This document shows, piece after piece, positions 27,251-34,558 of a stretch of DNA of 46,765 nt. The notes under the pieces were generated by a model, which searched no databases, was not told the origin of the DNA, and saw nothing but the letters and a program-made list of their open reading frames with translations. Made by a program: the position numbers and the translations under genes. Position 1 is the first letter of the stretch. Each line of letters opens with the position of its first letter. This stretch comes from Actinobaculum sp. oral taxon 183 str. F0552 (GTDB lineage Bacteria; Actinomycetota; Actinomycetes; Actinomycetales; Actinomycetaceae), in assembly GCF_000466165.1 (NCBI RefSeq), contig NZ_KE951411.1, positions 1 to 46,765 of the forward strand, given 5' to 3'.

Positions 27251-28486
27251 CTACCCCTTGACGGGGCCTTCACGAGACGGGGAGAGGTCTTCACCACCCG
27301 TCTGTTCGCCTGCTTCACCCTCGCCGGTCTCACCGGTTCCGGGCGCCGTGGCTTGGCGGGCCCCGCCCGAGCCGCCGTCCGCCGGACGCGCCCTTCTCAC
27401 CAGCGCCAGCCCGTGCCGAGCCAATGCCCCCAGGGCGAAGGGGAGCCCGATCTCCAGTGCGACGGCGGCGGCGAAGGCCACAGGCCGAGGGCCGGTCTCG
27501 CTCATCCTCCCGGGGCCGATCGAACCGTGGGAGACGATCCCGGCGGCCAGCGCGCCCACGAAGAGGAGGCCCGTGACCGTGACCGCCAGCACTGCCGCCC
27601 TCCCGGCCTCGCACCCCCTCGAACGTCGCACGCCCAGGCCGAAGGAGAGGACGAGGAGGACGATCACGAGCCACGCCGCCCTCGTCCCGGTGGGGGGAAG
27701 GGCTCCGAAGACGGGGATCGCGGGAAGCGGCTGGGTGTGGGATCCGAAAGCAGAGAAGTCCGTCCCCTGCCCGACGGCGAAGCCCGACCCGCTCGCGTAC
27801 GCCAACGCCCAGACGAGGAAGGTCGGCAGGTAGAGGAGCTGGACCAGGGTCAGCGTGACGACTCCCGCCGCGCCCGCCATGTAGTAGCCGTAGATGGTGG
27901 CGATGCGGGAGCGGCCGAGCACGAGGGCAGCGGCGAGGAGGAGCGCCGCCGCGGCCAGCAAGACGAGGAGGATCGATGCGAGCGCCGATCGGGCGGAGCG
28001 GAGAGCGTCCCAGACTCTGCCTTCGGCAGGTCGCTCGGACCGCATGCCCGCCGCGGCGGCCAGGCCCACGAGGAGGGCGGCCGTAGCGGCGCAGAGGAGC
28101 CAGGCGGTCCCCGGATGCATGGACAGCCCCAGGATCGCGGTGGTGACGAAGGCGGAGCCTGCGGCGACGCCGACGTCGTTCCACGTCCCGACTCCAACCG
28201 ACCGGAGCATCCGGTAGGCGAGCCATGCGATGGCGACCGTCAGCGCCAGGGGGATCAGGGAGATCCGGGCGTCGGGCAGATCCAGCGGGGCGCCGAGCGC
28301 CAGCGCCCACAGCGAGGCCCCCAGCCGGGCCGAGTCGCGCCACGACGTGTCCCCCAGGGCGGGAGACGACGCGGTCACCGTATACGCCAGCATCGTCAGC
28401 ACGACGGCGCCCACCCACGTGGAGACGAGGGCCCGCACCGGGGCGAGGGCGACGGGCACGGCCCGGTGACGCTGTTCGGATCTCAC
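27251..28486 (-). CDS. perM: DUF6350 / PerM-like polytopic membrane protein
   Basis: The 411-residue product is a polytopic membrane protein with about ten hydrophobic segments, a Gly/Glu-rich cytoplasmic C-terminal tail and no catalytic motif. Identification rests on this topology plus position immediately upstream of purN; in Mycobacterium tuberculosis perM (Rv0955) is followed by purN and purH. PerM there supports cell division and persistence. The GTG at 28486 is chosen because CACGAT lies 7 nt upstream, fitting a leaderless start; a GTG at 28543 would add 19 residues. Confidence 0.75.
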   Translation of the reverse strand: MRSEQRHRAVPVALAPVRALVSTWVGAVVLTMLAYTVTASSPALGDTSWRDSARLGASLWALALGAPLDLPDARISLIPLALTVAIAWLAYRMLRSVGVGTWNDVGVAAGSAFVTTAILGLSMHPGTAWLLCAATAALLVGLAAAAGMRSERPAEGRVWDALRSARSALASILLVLLAAAALLLAAALVLGRSRIATIYGYYMAGAAGVVTLTLVQLLYLPTFLVWALAYASGSGFAVGQGTDFSAFGSHTQPLPAIPVFGALPPTGTRAAWLVIVLLVLSFGLGVRRSRGCEAGRAAVLAVTVTGLLFVGALAAGIVSHGSIGPGRMSETGPRPVAFAAAVALEIGLPFALGALARHGLALVRRARPADGGSGGARQATAPGTGETGEGEAGEQTGGEDLSPSREGPVKG

Positions 28487-28493
28487 CCGACCA

Positions 28494-28499
28494 ATCGTG
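28494..28499 (-). promoter_or_regulatory. -10 box, possible leaderless promoter of the perM-purN-esterase operon
   Basis: CACGAT (minus strand) lies 7 nt before the GTG at 28486. It is weaker than the other -10 boxes in this window. Confidence 0.35.
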
Positions 28500-28733
28500 G
28501 CAAGCCTCGCCCCGCGGCGTGAGACGACGCCCCGGCGTGTCACTCACATTCGGGGGATCGCGCGGAGACGGGACCCCGTGTGACCAAGTTCCAGTTCTCA
28601 TTCCCCATTCCGCTTCGCACACCGCCGGTTGTAAAGCTAGTATTCAGTAGTGGAGCACTCTCTAGTCTTCTCGTCCCTCCATTCCACATATCGCTCCTGC
28701 CGGGTAGTCTTCCAGGGGCGAATCCGACCATGC

Positions 28734-28755
28734 TTCCCCATGTGCACATGGGGAA
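28734..28755. repeat. Perfect 22-nt palindrome
   Basis: Arms TTCCCCATGTG (28734-28744) and CACATGGGGAA (28745-28755) are exact reverse complements with no spacer. The C-run/G-run form resembles the imperfect repeats at 7217-7304. Confidence 0.75.
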
Positions 28756-28772
28756 ACAGGGAATCTGTCACG

Positions 28773-28787
28773 CTCCCCTTCGGGGAG
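28773..28787. repeat. Short CTCCCC/GGGGAG hairpin
   Basis: CTCCCC pairs with GGGGAG across a TTC turn; an alternative fold has a UUCG-type loop. It lies between the two larger inverted repeats. Confidence 0.55.
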
Positions 28788-28794
28788 ATTCCCG

Positions 28795-28827
28795 GGTGTG
28801 GCGGCGGTTGTCAACTGCCGCCACACC
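28795..28827. terminator. Strong 11-bp hairpin, terminator or structured RNA
   Basis: GGTGTGGCGGC (28795-28805) pairs exactly with 28817-28827, and a G-U pair plus three more pairs extend the stem inward to a 3-nt loop. It is far from any gene end (nearest 29146), so it may belong to a small RNA rather than a gene terminator. Confidence 0.5.
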
Positions 28828-29145
28828 TTACGTGACGTCTCCCCCCGGTCGGGCGGTGGCCGGTGCACGCCTTTGAGTGGCATTCCACTCCGCCAGGCCG
28901 CGACCGTGGGCGATGGTGAGGCTGGACGGAATCGCCCCGCCGTGCGGGCCAGGCTCAGGCAGCGCGGTCAGATCCGGATCCGCCGAGGCCGGAGGACCGC
29001 GTCGACGGCCTCGCTCCTCCCGTGTCCTCGCGCGGCACGCCGCGCGCCCGGGAGAGCCGCATTGCGACTCGGCGCCGTCTCACGCCGCAGGCGCCGCCAC
29101 ATTGGATCGGCGGCGCAATCGCCGGAGCAGGGCGCCGCAGAAGGA

Positions 29146-29427
29146 TCACACGGCTACGCGGACGCCCGCTTCGGGGTGCTTGTCGATCCAGGCCTTGACG
29201 AAGGGGCAGGTGGCCCACACGGCGTACTCGCCCTTGACGTCGTCCATGGCGAAGGCGATGATGGCGCTCGCCAGGCCGCGACCGGCGAACGCGGGGTCGA
29301 CTTCGGTGTGCGGGAAGACGGCGACGTCGCCGCGGATGCTGAAGTTGGCGAAGCCGGCCAGGTTCTCCCCCACCCACGCCTCGTACCGCGACTCGGCCTC
29401 GTTCTTGACGATTCTCGTATCGGTCAT
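29146..29427 (-). CDS. Small GNAT-fold N-acetyltransferase-like protein (COG2388 type)
   Basis: The 93-residue product is a minimal GNAT domain: NEAESRYEAWVGENLAGFAN, HTEVDPAFAGRGLASAII (acetyl-CoA pyrophosphate-binding loop) and ATCPFVKAWIDKHPE near the end. This is the YidJ/GNAT-like family of about 90-100 residues, whose substrates are unknown. The ATG at 29427 has TACAAT 6 nt upstream and no Shine-Dalgarno sequence, so it is probably leaderless. It is divergent from the ArsR-family regulator. Confidence 0.85.
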   Translation of the reverse strand: MTDTRIVKNEAESRYEAWVGENLAGFANFSIRGDVAVFPHTEVDPAFAGRGLASAIIAFAMDDVKGEYAVWATCPFVKAWIDKHPEAGVRVAV

Positions 29428-29433
29428 GCCGCG

Positions 29434-29439
29434 ATTGTA
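29434..29439 (-). promoter_or_regulatory. -10 box, leaderless promoter of the GNAT gene
   Basis: TACAAT (minus strand) lies 6 nt before the ATG at 29427. Confidence 0.6.
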
Positions 29440-29530
29440 ATTCCGATCGGGATCCCGTCGGCCTGTGCGGCGTTCACGCGCAGCGATACGCCCGCCGCGA
29501 AGCCCGGCCGCCGTCCAGCCTCGGAGGCGT

Positions 29531-29568
29531 CGCATCCGGGCGGGGCGGTCGCATCCGGGCGGGGCGAA
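29531..29568. repeat. Tandem 19-bp repeat, two copies
   Basis: Units 29531-29549 and 29550-29568 match at 17 of 19 positions, starting CGCATCCGGGCGGGGCG. They lie in the roughly 300-bp gene-free stretch between the GNAT and ArsR promoters, which otherwise shows nothing. Confidence 0.75.
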
Positions 29569-29703
29569 GGCCTCGCCCGTCCGCCTCCGAACCGCCACGG
29601 CCCAGGCGCATCGATGCCATCCTGACCGGCCTGTGCCGCCGACAGCCCAGTCGGAGTGTATCGACGACGTCGCCGGACGGCTCGGCGCCGCCCGTCACAC
29701 CCC

Positions 29704-29733
29704 TTCCCATTCATCGCTCTCTGCCGATATAAT
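29704..29733 (+). promoter_or_regulatory. Promoter of the ArsR-CDF operon, leaderless
   Basis: TATAAT (29728-29733) lies 6 nt before the ATG at 29740, and TTCCCA lies 18 nt further upstream. The regulator probably binds here to control its own operon, but no clear inverted operator is visible. Confidence 0.6.
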
Positions 29734-29739
29734 CGATTT

Positions 29740-30114
29740 ATGGCGAATAAGATTGCCGTGGCCGAAGCCGCCGCGGAACGAAGCTTTGCGGACGCCTACG
29801 CGATCCTCTTCCACGCGCTCTCCGATCCGACCCGTCTGACCATCCTGCGGCACCTGGTCGGAGGCGAGCACCGGGTGCGCGACTTGGTCGACCACCTCGG
29901 CCTGGCCCAGTCCACCGTGAGCGCCCATCTGAGGTGCCTGCGCGACTGCGGGCTCGTCGTCTCCCGTCCCGAGGGGCGGTCGTCCTGGTTCTCCCTGTCC
30001 TCCCCCGAGGACCTCACCAAGCTCCTAACGGTGGCGCTGCCGCTGCTGCCCGTCTCCGAGGGCGCCGACCTCCGCACGCACCTGTTCGCCCACGCTTCCC
30101 AGGGCGGCGCGTGA
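29740..30114 (+). CDS. ArsR/SmtB-family metal-responsive repressor, CmtR-like
   Basis: The 124-residue winged-helix protein shows ALSDPTRLTILRHLVGGEHR and LGLAQSTVSAHLRCLRDCGL, then PEGRSSWFSL. The Cys-x3-Cys pair (Cys66 and Cys70) in the recognition-helix region matches the Cd/Pb ligands of mycobacterial CmtR (HLSCLRGCGLV). The third CmtR ligand, a Cys in the C-terminal tail, is absent here. The stop is 1 nt before the ATG of the cation diffusion facilitator, so the pair forms a coupled metal-efflux operon. It presumably represses the operon until metal binds; the metal is not certain. Confidence 0.88.
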   Translation: MANKIAVAEAAAERSFADAYAILFHALSDPTRLTILRHLVGGEHRVRDLVDHLGLAQSTVSAHLRCLRDCGLVVSRPEGRSSWFSLSSPEDLTKLLTVALPLLPVSEGADLRTHLFAHASQGGA

Positions 30115-30115
30115 T

Positions 30116-31051
30116 ATGCCGCCCCACGACCATTCGCACGCCGCGCCGGCCGGCCCGCCCGGCGCCCCCGACGTGCGGGGCAAGATCGCGATCGCCTTCG
30201 CCGTGACCCTGACGATCCTCCTGGCCCAGGCGATCGGCACGGCGCTCACCGGCAGCCTCGCGCTGCTGACCGACACCGTGCACATGGTCGTCGACTCGTC
30301 GGGGCTCCTCGTCGCCCTCGTCGCGGCGACGCTCGTGCGGCGGCCGTCGTCGCCGAAGCACACGTGGGGATACCGGCGCGTCGAGGTGCTGGCCGCCCTC
30401 GCGCAGGCGACGGTCCTGGCGGGCACGGGCGTCTACGTGGTCGTCGAGGCGATAGGCCGGTTCCGCAAGCCACCCGAAATGCCGTCGACGATACTCGTGG
30501 CCTTCGGCGTCGTAGGGCTGGTCGGCAACGTAGTCTCAATACTGGTCCTGGCCTCGGACCGCCGGTCGAACCTCAACATGCGGGCGGCCTTCCTCGAGGT
30601 GGCCAATGACGCCCTGGGCTCGATGAGCGTCATCGTCGCGGCGATCGTCATCGCCACGACGGGTTGGCAGCGCGCCGACGCCGTGGCGGGCCTGTTCATC
30701 GCCGCGCTCATCCTGCCCCGTGCGTTCAAGCTCATCAGGGAGGCCGGGGCGATCCTCATGGAGACGACGCCCCGCGGCTTGGATCTCGACGAGGTCCGCG
30801 AGCACATGACGAGGTTGGACCACGTGCTCGCCGTCCACGATCTGCACGCCTCGACGGTCGCCACCGGCCTGCCCGTCATCTCGGCGCACGTCGTCGTGGA
30901 CGACGGATGCTTCCAGGACGGACACGCCATCGACATACTCGACGACCTGAGGACGTGCGTGGCGGAGCACTTCGACGTGGCGATCCACCACTCCACGTTC
31001 CAGTTGGAGACCCGCTCGGCCCGGCAGCGCGAGACCGACACCCACGGGTGA
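30116..31051 (+). CDS. Cation diffusion facilitator (heavy-metal efflux)
   Basis: The 311-residue product has a His-containing N-terminus (HDHSH), six membrane segments and a C-terminal cytoplasmic domain. The TM2 metal site is TDTVHMVVDS (Asp53, His56, Asp60). The TM5 site, usually HxxxD, reads EVAND (Glu161, Asp165), so the canonical His is replaced by Glu. Proteins of this kind exchange Zn, Cd or related ions for protons. It is coupled to the ArsR-family gene just upstream. Confidence 0.92.
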   Translation: MPPHDHSHAAPAGPPGAPDVRGKIAIAFAVTLTILLAQAIGTALTGSLALLTDTVHMVVDSSGLLVALVAATLVRRPSSPKHTWGYRRVEVLAALAQATVLAGTGVYVVVEAIGRFRKPPEMPSTILVAFGVVGLVGNVVSILVLASDRRSNLNMRAAFLEVANDALGSMSVIVAAIVIATTGWQRADAVAGLFIAALILPRAFKLIREAGAILMETTPRGLDLDEVREHMTRLDHVLAVHDLHASTVATGLPVISAHVVVDDGCFQDGHAIDILDDLRTCVAEHFDVAIHHSTFQLETRSARQRETDTHG

Positions 31052-31256
31052 GGGCAGACCCGACCCGCAGGGCGCAAGCCCGCAAGCCGCCCGTTCGCGA
31101 CGGGGCCGACCCGCCGACCCGGAGCCGCGAATGCCCCGGGCGGGCGCGTCGGGGAGCTCCTGGCACCCGAGACGCCAACGAGGGCGTCCCCCAGATTGCC
31201 CCAGGCGGGCGTCCCTCGCCGACGAGCTCGGCGGGATCATCCCCGCAAGGCGTCCC

Positions 31257-32177
31257 TCACACGCCCAGGACGTCCCTGGCGATGGCGGCCGTCTGGCTGG
31301 GCGTCCCGCCCACGCGCACGCCCACGGCCTCCAGAGCCTCCTTCTTGGCGGCGGCGGTTCCCGCCGAGCCCGACACGATGGCGCCGGCGTGCCCCATCGT
31401 CTTGCCCTCTGGGGCGGTGAAACCCGCGACGTAGGCCACGACCGGTTTGGACACGTGTTCGGCGATGTAGGCGGCGGCGCGCTCCTCGGCGTCGCCCCCG
31501 ATCTCGCCGATCATGACGATGAGGTCGGTGGCCGGGTCCTCTTCGAAGGCCGCGATCGCATCGATGTGGGTGGTGCCGATCACCGGATCGCCGCCGATGC
31601 CGATGCACGTCGTGAATCCGATGTCCGCGAGCTCGTACATGAGCTGGTAGGTGAGCGTGCCCGACTTGGAGACGAGGCCGAGCCTGCCGGGCCCGGTGAT
31701 GTCGGGCGGGGTGATGCCGACGTTCGACTGGCCGGGAGAGATGATGCCGGGGCAGTTCGGGCCGATGAGCCTGACCCCCCGTTCGGCGGCGTAGGCGAGG
31801 AATTCGACCGTGTCGGCGACCGGGACGCCTTCGGTGATGATCACGACGAGGTCGAGGCCGGCGTCCACCGCTTCGAGGACCGCGCCCTTCGTGTGGGCGG
31901 GCGGGACGAAGACGACCGAGACGTTCGCGCCGGTGGCGTCCTTCGCCTCGGCGACTGTGCCGAAGACGGGAACGGAGACGGTTCCGGCGGCCCGGCCCTC
32001 GGCGCCGGGGCCGATGGGGAGGACGTCGAACTCCACGGACGTGCCCGCCTTGCGCGGGTTGACGCCGCCGACGACGTTCGTACCGGCGCCGAGCATGCGG
32101 CGCGTGTGCTTGCGCCCCTCGGATCCGGTCATCCCCTGGACGATGACCTTCGAGTTCCCATCGAGGAAGATAGACAT
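31257..32177 (-). CDS. sucD: Succinate-CoA ligase, alpha subunit
   Basis: The 306-residue product binds CoA through its N-terminal Rossmann fold ([30 protein letters not shown]). It carries the phosphohistidine loop [17 protein letters not shown] near the C-terminus and [11 protein letters not shown] in the middle. AAGGAG lies 5 nt before the ATG at 32177. It follows sucC by 26 nt. The 205-bp stretch to the convergent CDF gene holds nothing obvious. Confidence 0.97.
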   Translation of the reverse strand: MSIFLDGNSKVIVQGMTGSEGRKHTRRMLGAGTNVVGGVNPRKAGTSVEFDVLPIGPGAEGRAAGTVSVPVFGTVAEAKDATGANVSVVFVPPAHTKGAVLEAVDAGLDLVVIITEGVPVADTVEFLAYAAERGVRLIGPNCPGIISPGQSNVGITPPDITGPGRLGLVSKSGTLTYQLMYELADIGFTTCIGIGGDPVIGTTHIDAIAAFEEDPATDLIVMIGEIGGDAEERAAAYIAEHVSKPVVAYVAGFTAPEGKTMGHAGAIVSGSAGTAAAKKEALEAVGVRVGGTPSQTAAIARDVLGV

Positions 32178-32203
32178 AGCTGCTCCTTAACTTCGCGTCC
32201 GGC

Positions 32204-33382
32204 TTAACCCGCTCGGCCTGCAGCGGCGGCGAGCCGAGCGGCCTCGGCCGCTGCGCCGTCCATCGTGTCGACGAGGGTGACGAGGGGATGGTTCGCCTCG
32301 GCGAGGATCGCGCGCCCTTCGGCGACGGCGTTGCCGTCGAGGCGCACGACGATCGGCTTGGCCGCCGCCTCGCCGAGGGTCTCGAGGGCGGCGACGATCC
32401 CCCTGGCGACTTCGTCGCAGGCCGTGATCCCGCCGAAGACGTTGACGAACACGGAGCGGACCTCGGGGTCGCCCAGGATGACGTCGAGGCCGTCGGACAT
32501 GACGTCGGCCGAGGCTCCTCCGCCGATGTCCAGGAAGTTGGCGGGCCCCACGCCGAGCTCCTCTCCGGCGGAGGCGACGACGTCGAGGGTGGACATGACC
32601 AGGCCCGCGCCGTTTCCGATGACTCCAACCTGGCCGGAGAGCTTGACGTAGTTCAGGCCCAGCTCCTTGGCCCGCGCCTCCAGCGGGTCCTCGGCCGCCT
32701 TGTCGAGGAGGGCCTCGTGGGCCGGGTGGCGGAAACGCGAATTGTCGTCGAGTGTGACCTTGCCGTCGAGGGCGAGGACCTCGCCCCGCTCGGTCAGCAC
32801 GAGCGGGTTGACTTCGACGAGCGTCGCGTCCTCCCCGGTGTAGACGTCCCACAGTCTGAGGAGGACGGGGGCGACCTTTCCGCCCGTCTCGGGGTCGAAG
32901 CCCGCGGCTCGCACGATTTCGCGCGCCTTCGCTTCGTCGAGGCCCGCGAGCGGGTCGATCGGAACCCTCGCGAGCGCCTGGGGCCGTTCCCTGGCGAGCT
33001 GTTCGATCTCCATGCCGCCTTCCACCGAGCACATGGCCAGACAGCGGCGTTCGGCGCGGTCGAGGAGGACCGAGAAGTAGAATTCGCGCGCGACGTCGAC
33101 CCCCGATGCGACGAGGACGCGGCGCACCGTGTGCCCCTTGATGTCCATGCCGAGGATCGCCTCGGCGGCGGAGTGCGCCTCGGCCGGCGTGCGGGCGAGT
33201 CTGACTCCTCCGGCCTTTCCGCGCCCGCCCGTCTTGACCTGGGCCTTGACGACGGTGAGCCCTCCGCCGAGCCGGCGCGCGGCGGCCTCGGCTTCGGCGG
33301 GAGTCGAGGCGACGACGCCCGGCGGAACCGGTACGCCGTGCGCTTCGAACAGGTCGCGGGCTTGGTATTCGTAAAGGTCCAC
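32204..33382 (-). CDS. sucC: Succinate-CoA ligase, beta subunit
   Basis: The 392-residue product has the ATP-grasp domain ([40 protein letters not shown]), Mg-binding EVNPLVLT and the C-terminal [19 protein letters not shown] and [16 protein letters not shown]. Together with SucD it converts succinyl-CoA to succinate with nucleotide triphosphate formation. The GTG at 33382 has AAGGA 7 nt upstream. It is the first gene of a two-gene operon divergent from the Old Yellow Enzyme gene. No other TCA-cycle gene is in the window. Confidence 0.97.
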   Translation of the reverse strand: MDLYEYQARDLFEAHGVPVPPGVVASTPAEAEAAARRLGGGLTVVKAQVKTGGRGKAGGVRLARTPAEAHSAAEAILGMDIKGHTVRRVLVASGVDVAREFYFSVLLDRAERRCLAMCSVEGGMEIEQLARERPQALARVPIDPLAGLDEAKAREIVRAAGFDPETGGKVAPVLLRLWDVYTGEDATLVEVNPLVLTERGEVLALDGKVTLDDNSRFRHPAHEALLDKAAEDPLEARAKELGLNYVKLSGQVGVIGNGAGLVMSTLDVVASAGEELGVGPANFLDIGGGASADVMSDGLDVILGDPEVRSVFVNVFGGITACDEVARGIVAALETLGEAAAKPIVVRLDGNAVAEGRAILAEANHPLVTLVDTMDGAAAEAARLAAAAGRAG

Positions 33383-33453
33383 GTAGTCGTCCTTCCGGCT
33401 CCTCGTTTCCAGACGCCCTCAAGTTTAGACGAGACCGCCGACGCCTTCGAGCG

Positions 33454-33459
33454 TACGAT
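33454..33459 (+). promoter_or_regulatory. -10 box, leaderless promoter of the OYE gene
   Basis: TACGAT ends 7 nt before the ATG at 33467. The alternative in-frame ATG at 33458 would overlap the box. Confidence 0.5.
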
Positions 33460-33466
33460 GAGGCGC

Positions 33467-34543
33467 ATGAGTTCGCTTTTCTCCCCTCTGTCATTACGCA
33501 ACGCGACGGCCCGCAATCGCCTGTGGCTGCCCCCGATGTGCATGTACTCGGTGTACGCCGAGGACGGGCGGGCCACCGACTGGCACGTGCAGCACTACGC
33601 GGCGCGCTCCTCCGGCGGATTCGGGACGATCGTCGTCGAGGCGACGGCGGTCAGCCCCGAGGGGCGGCTGTCGCCGCGGGACCTCGGCCTGTGGGACGGC
33701 GGGCAGGTCGCCGGCTTCGCGCGCATCGTCGAGGCCATCCACGCGGGCGGCGCCCTGGCGGGCGTCCAGCTCGGCCACGGGGGGCGCAAGTCCGAGGTGA
33801 ACCCCGCTTCCGAAGGCCCCGATTCCCGGCGGGGAGGGAAGCCGGAGTGGGACCTTCTGGCTCCCAGCGCCGTCGCCTTCCCCGGCATGCCCACGCCGGA
33901 GGCGCTCGACGAGGCGGGCATCGACCGGCTCGTCGACGCCTTCGCGGCCGCCGCCTCGCGTGCGGTCGAGGCGGGCGTCGACGTGGTCGAGCTCCACGGG
34001 GCCCACGGGTACCTCATCCACGAGTTCCTCTCCCCCCTGTCGAACACCCGCACGGACTCCTACGGCGGCAGCGAGGAGAACCGCCGGCGCTTCCTGCTGC
34101 GCATCGTCGACGGCGTGAGGCGGGCCGTGGGCGACCGCGTCCTGTGCGTGCGGCTCTCGGCGACGGACTGGCTGGACGGGGGCCTCACGTCCGAGGCGAC
34201 GTGCCGGCTCTCCTCCGTCCTGGTCGAGCACGGCGTCGACGTCCTGCACATTTCGTCGGGGGCGCTCCTTCCCGCCGACATCCCGCTCGGCCCCGGCTAC
34301 CAGCTGCCCTTCGCCGCCGACGTCAAGCGCGCCGTGGCGGGAAGCGAGGCGAAGGTCGTGGGCGTGGGCATGGTCACCTCCGCGGAGCAGGCCGAACAGG
34401 CGCTCGTCACCGGGCAATGCGACGCCGTCGCGGTCGGCCGCCTCGCCCTGACCGATCCCTACGCCCCTCTGCGTTGGGCCGCGCGGCTCGGCGTCGACGA
34501 CTCCCCGATGCCCGTCCAGTACCGGCGCGGCGTCTGGGGGTGA
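33467..34543 (+). CDS. Old Yellow Enzyme family NADH:flavin oxidoreductase (YqjM/NamA-like)
   Basis: The 358-residue FMN barrel reduces activated alkenes using NAD(P)H. Visible features are SPLSLRNATARNRLWLPPMC, TDWHVQHYAARSSGG, GVQLGHGGRK, VELHGAHGYLIHEFLSPLSN, NTRTDSYGGSEENRRRF and VGVGMVTS near the phosphate site. The PPMC Cys and the WHVQHY segment are typical of the YqjM subclass. Physiological substrate is unknown. It starts without a ribosome binding site. It is convergent with pcrA, with 15 nt between stops. Confidence 0.93.
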   Translation: MSSLFSPLSLRNATARNRLWLPPMCMYSVYAEDGRATDWHVQHYAARSSGGFGTIVVEATAVSPEGRLSPRDLGLWDGGQVAGFARIVEAIHAGGALAGVQLGHGGRKSEVNPASEGPDSRRGGKPEWDLLAPSAVAFPGMPTPEALDEAGIDRLVDAFAAAASRAVEAGVDVVELHGAHGYLIHEFLSPLSNTRTDSYGGSEENRRRFLLRIVDGVRRAVGDRVLCVRLSATDWLDGGLTSEATCRLSSVLVEHGVDVLHISSGALLPADIPLGPGYQLPFAADVKRAVAGSEAKVVGVGMVTSAEQAEQALVTGQCDAVAVGRLALTDPYAPLRWAARLGVDDSPMPVQYRRGVWG

Positions 34544-34558
34544 GCGGGCTTCAGGGCT

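Larger units (their letters stand above)
28500..29145. other. Gene-free region with lowered GC and a cluster of hairpins
   Basis: No gene is supported. About 28580-28760 is noticeably less GC-rich than its surroundings. It holds three closely spaced inverted repeats listed separately (28734-28755, 28773-28787, 28795-28827). The following 300 bp are GC-rich and unremarkable. A structured small RNA or decayed repeat array would explain the pattern. Confidence 0.5.

Noticed and set aside
28798-29625. A 275-residue plus-strand frame across the hairpin region and the GNAT gene
   Set aside because: It is antisense to the recognisable GNAT protein and starts inside a strong hairpin.
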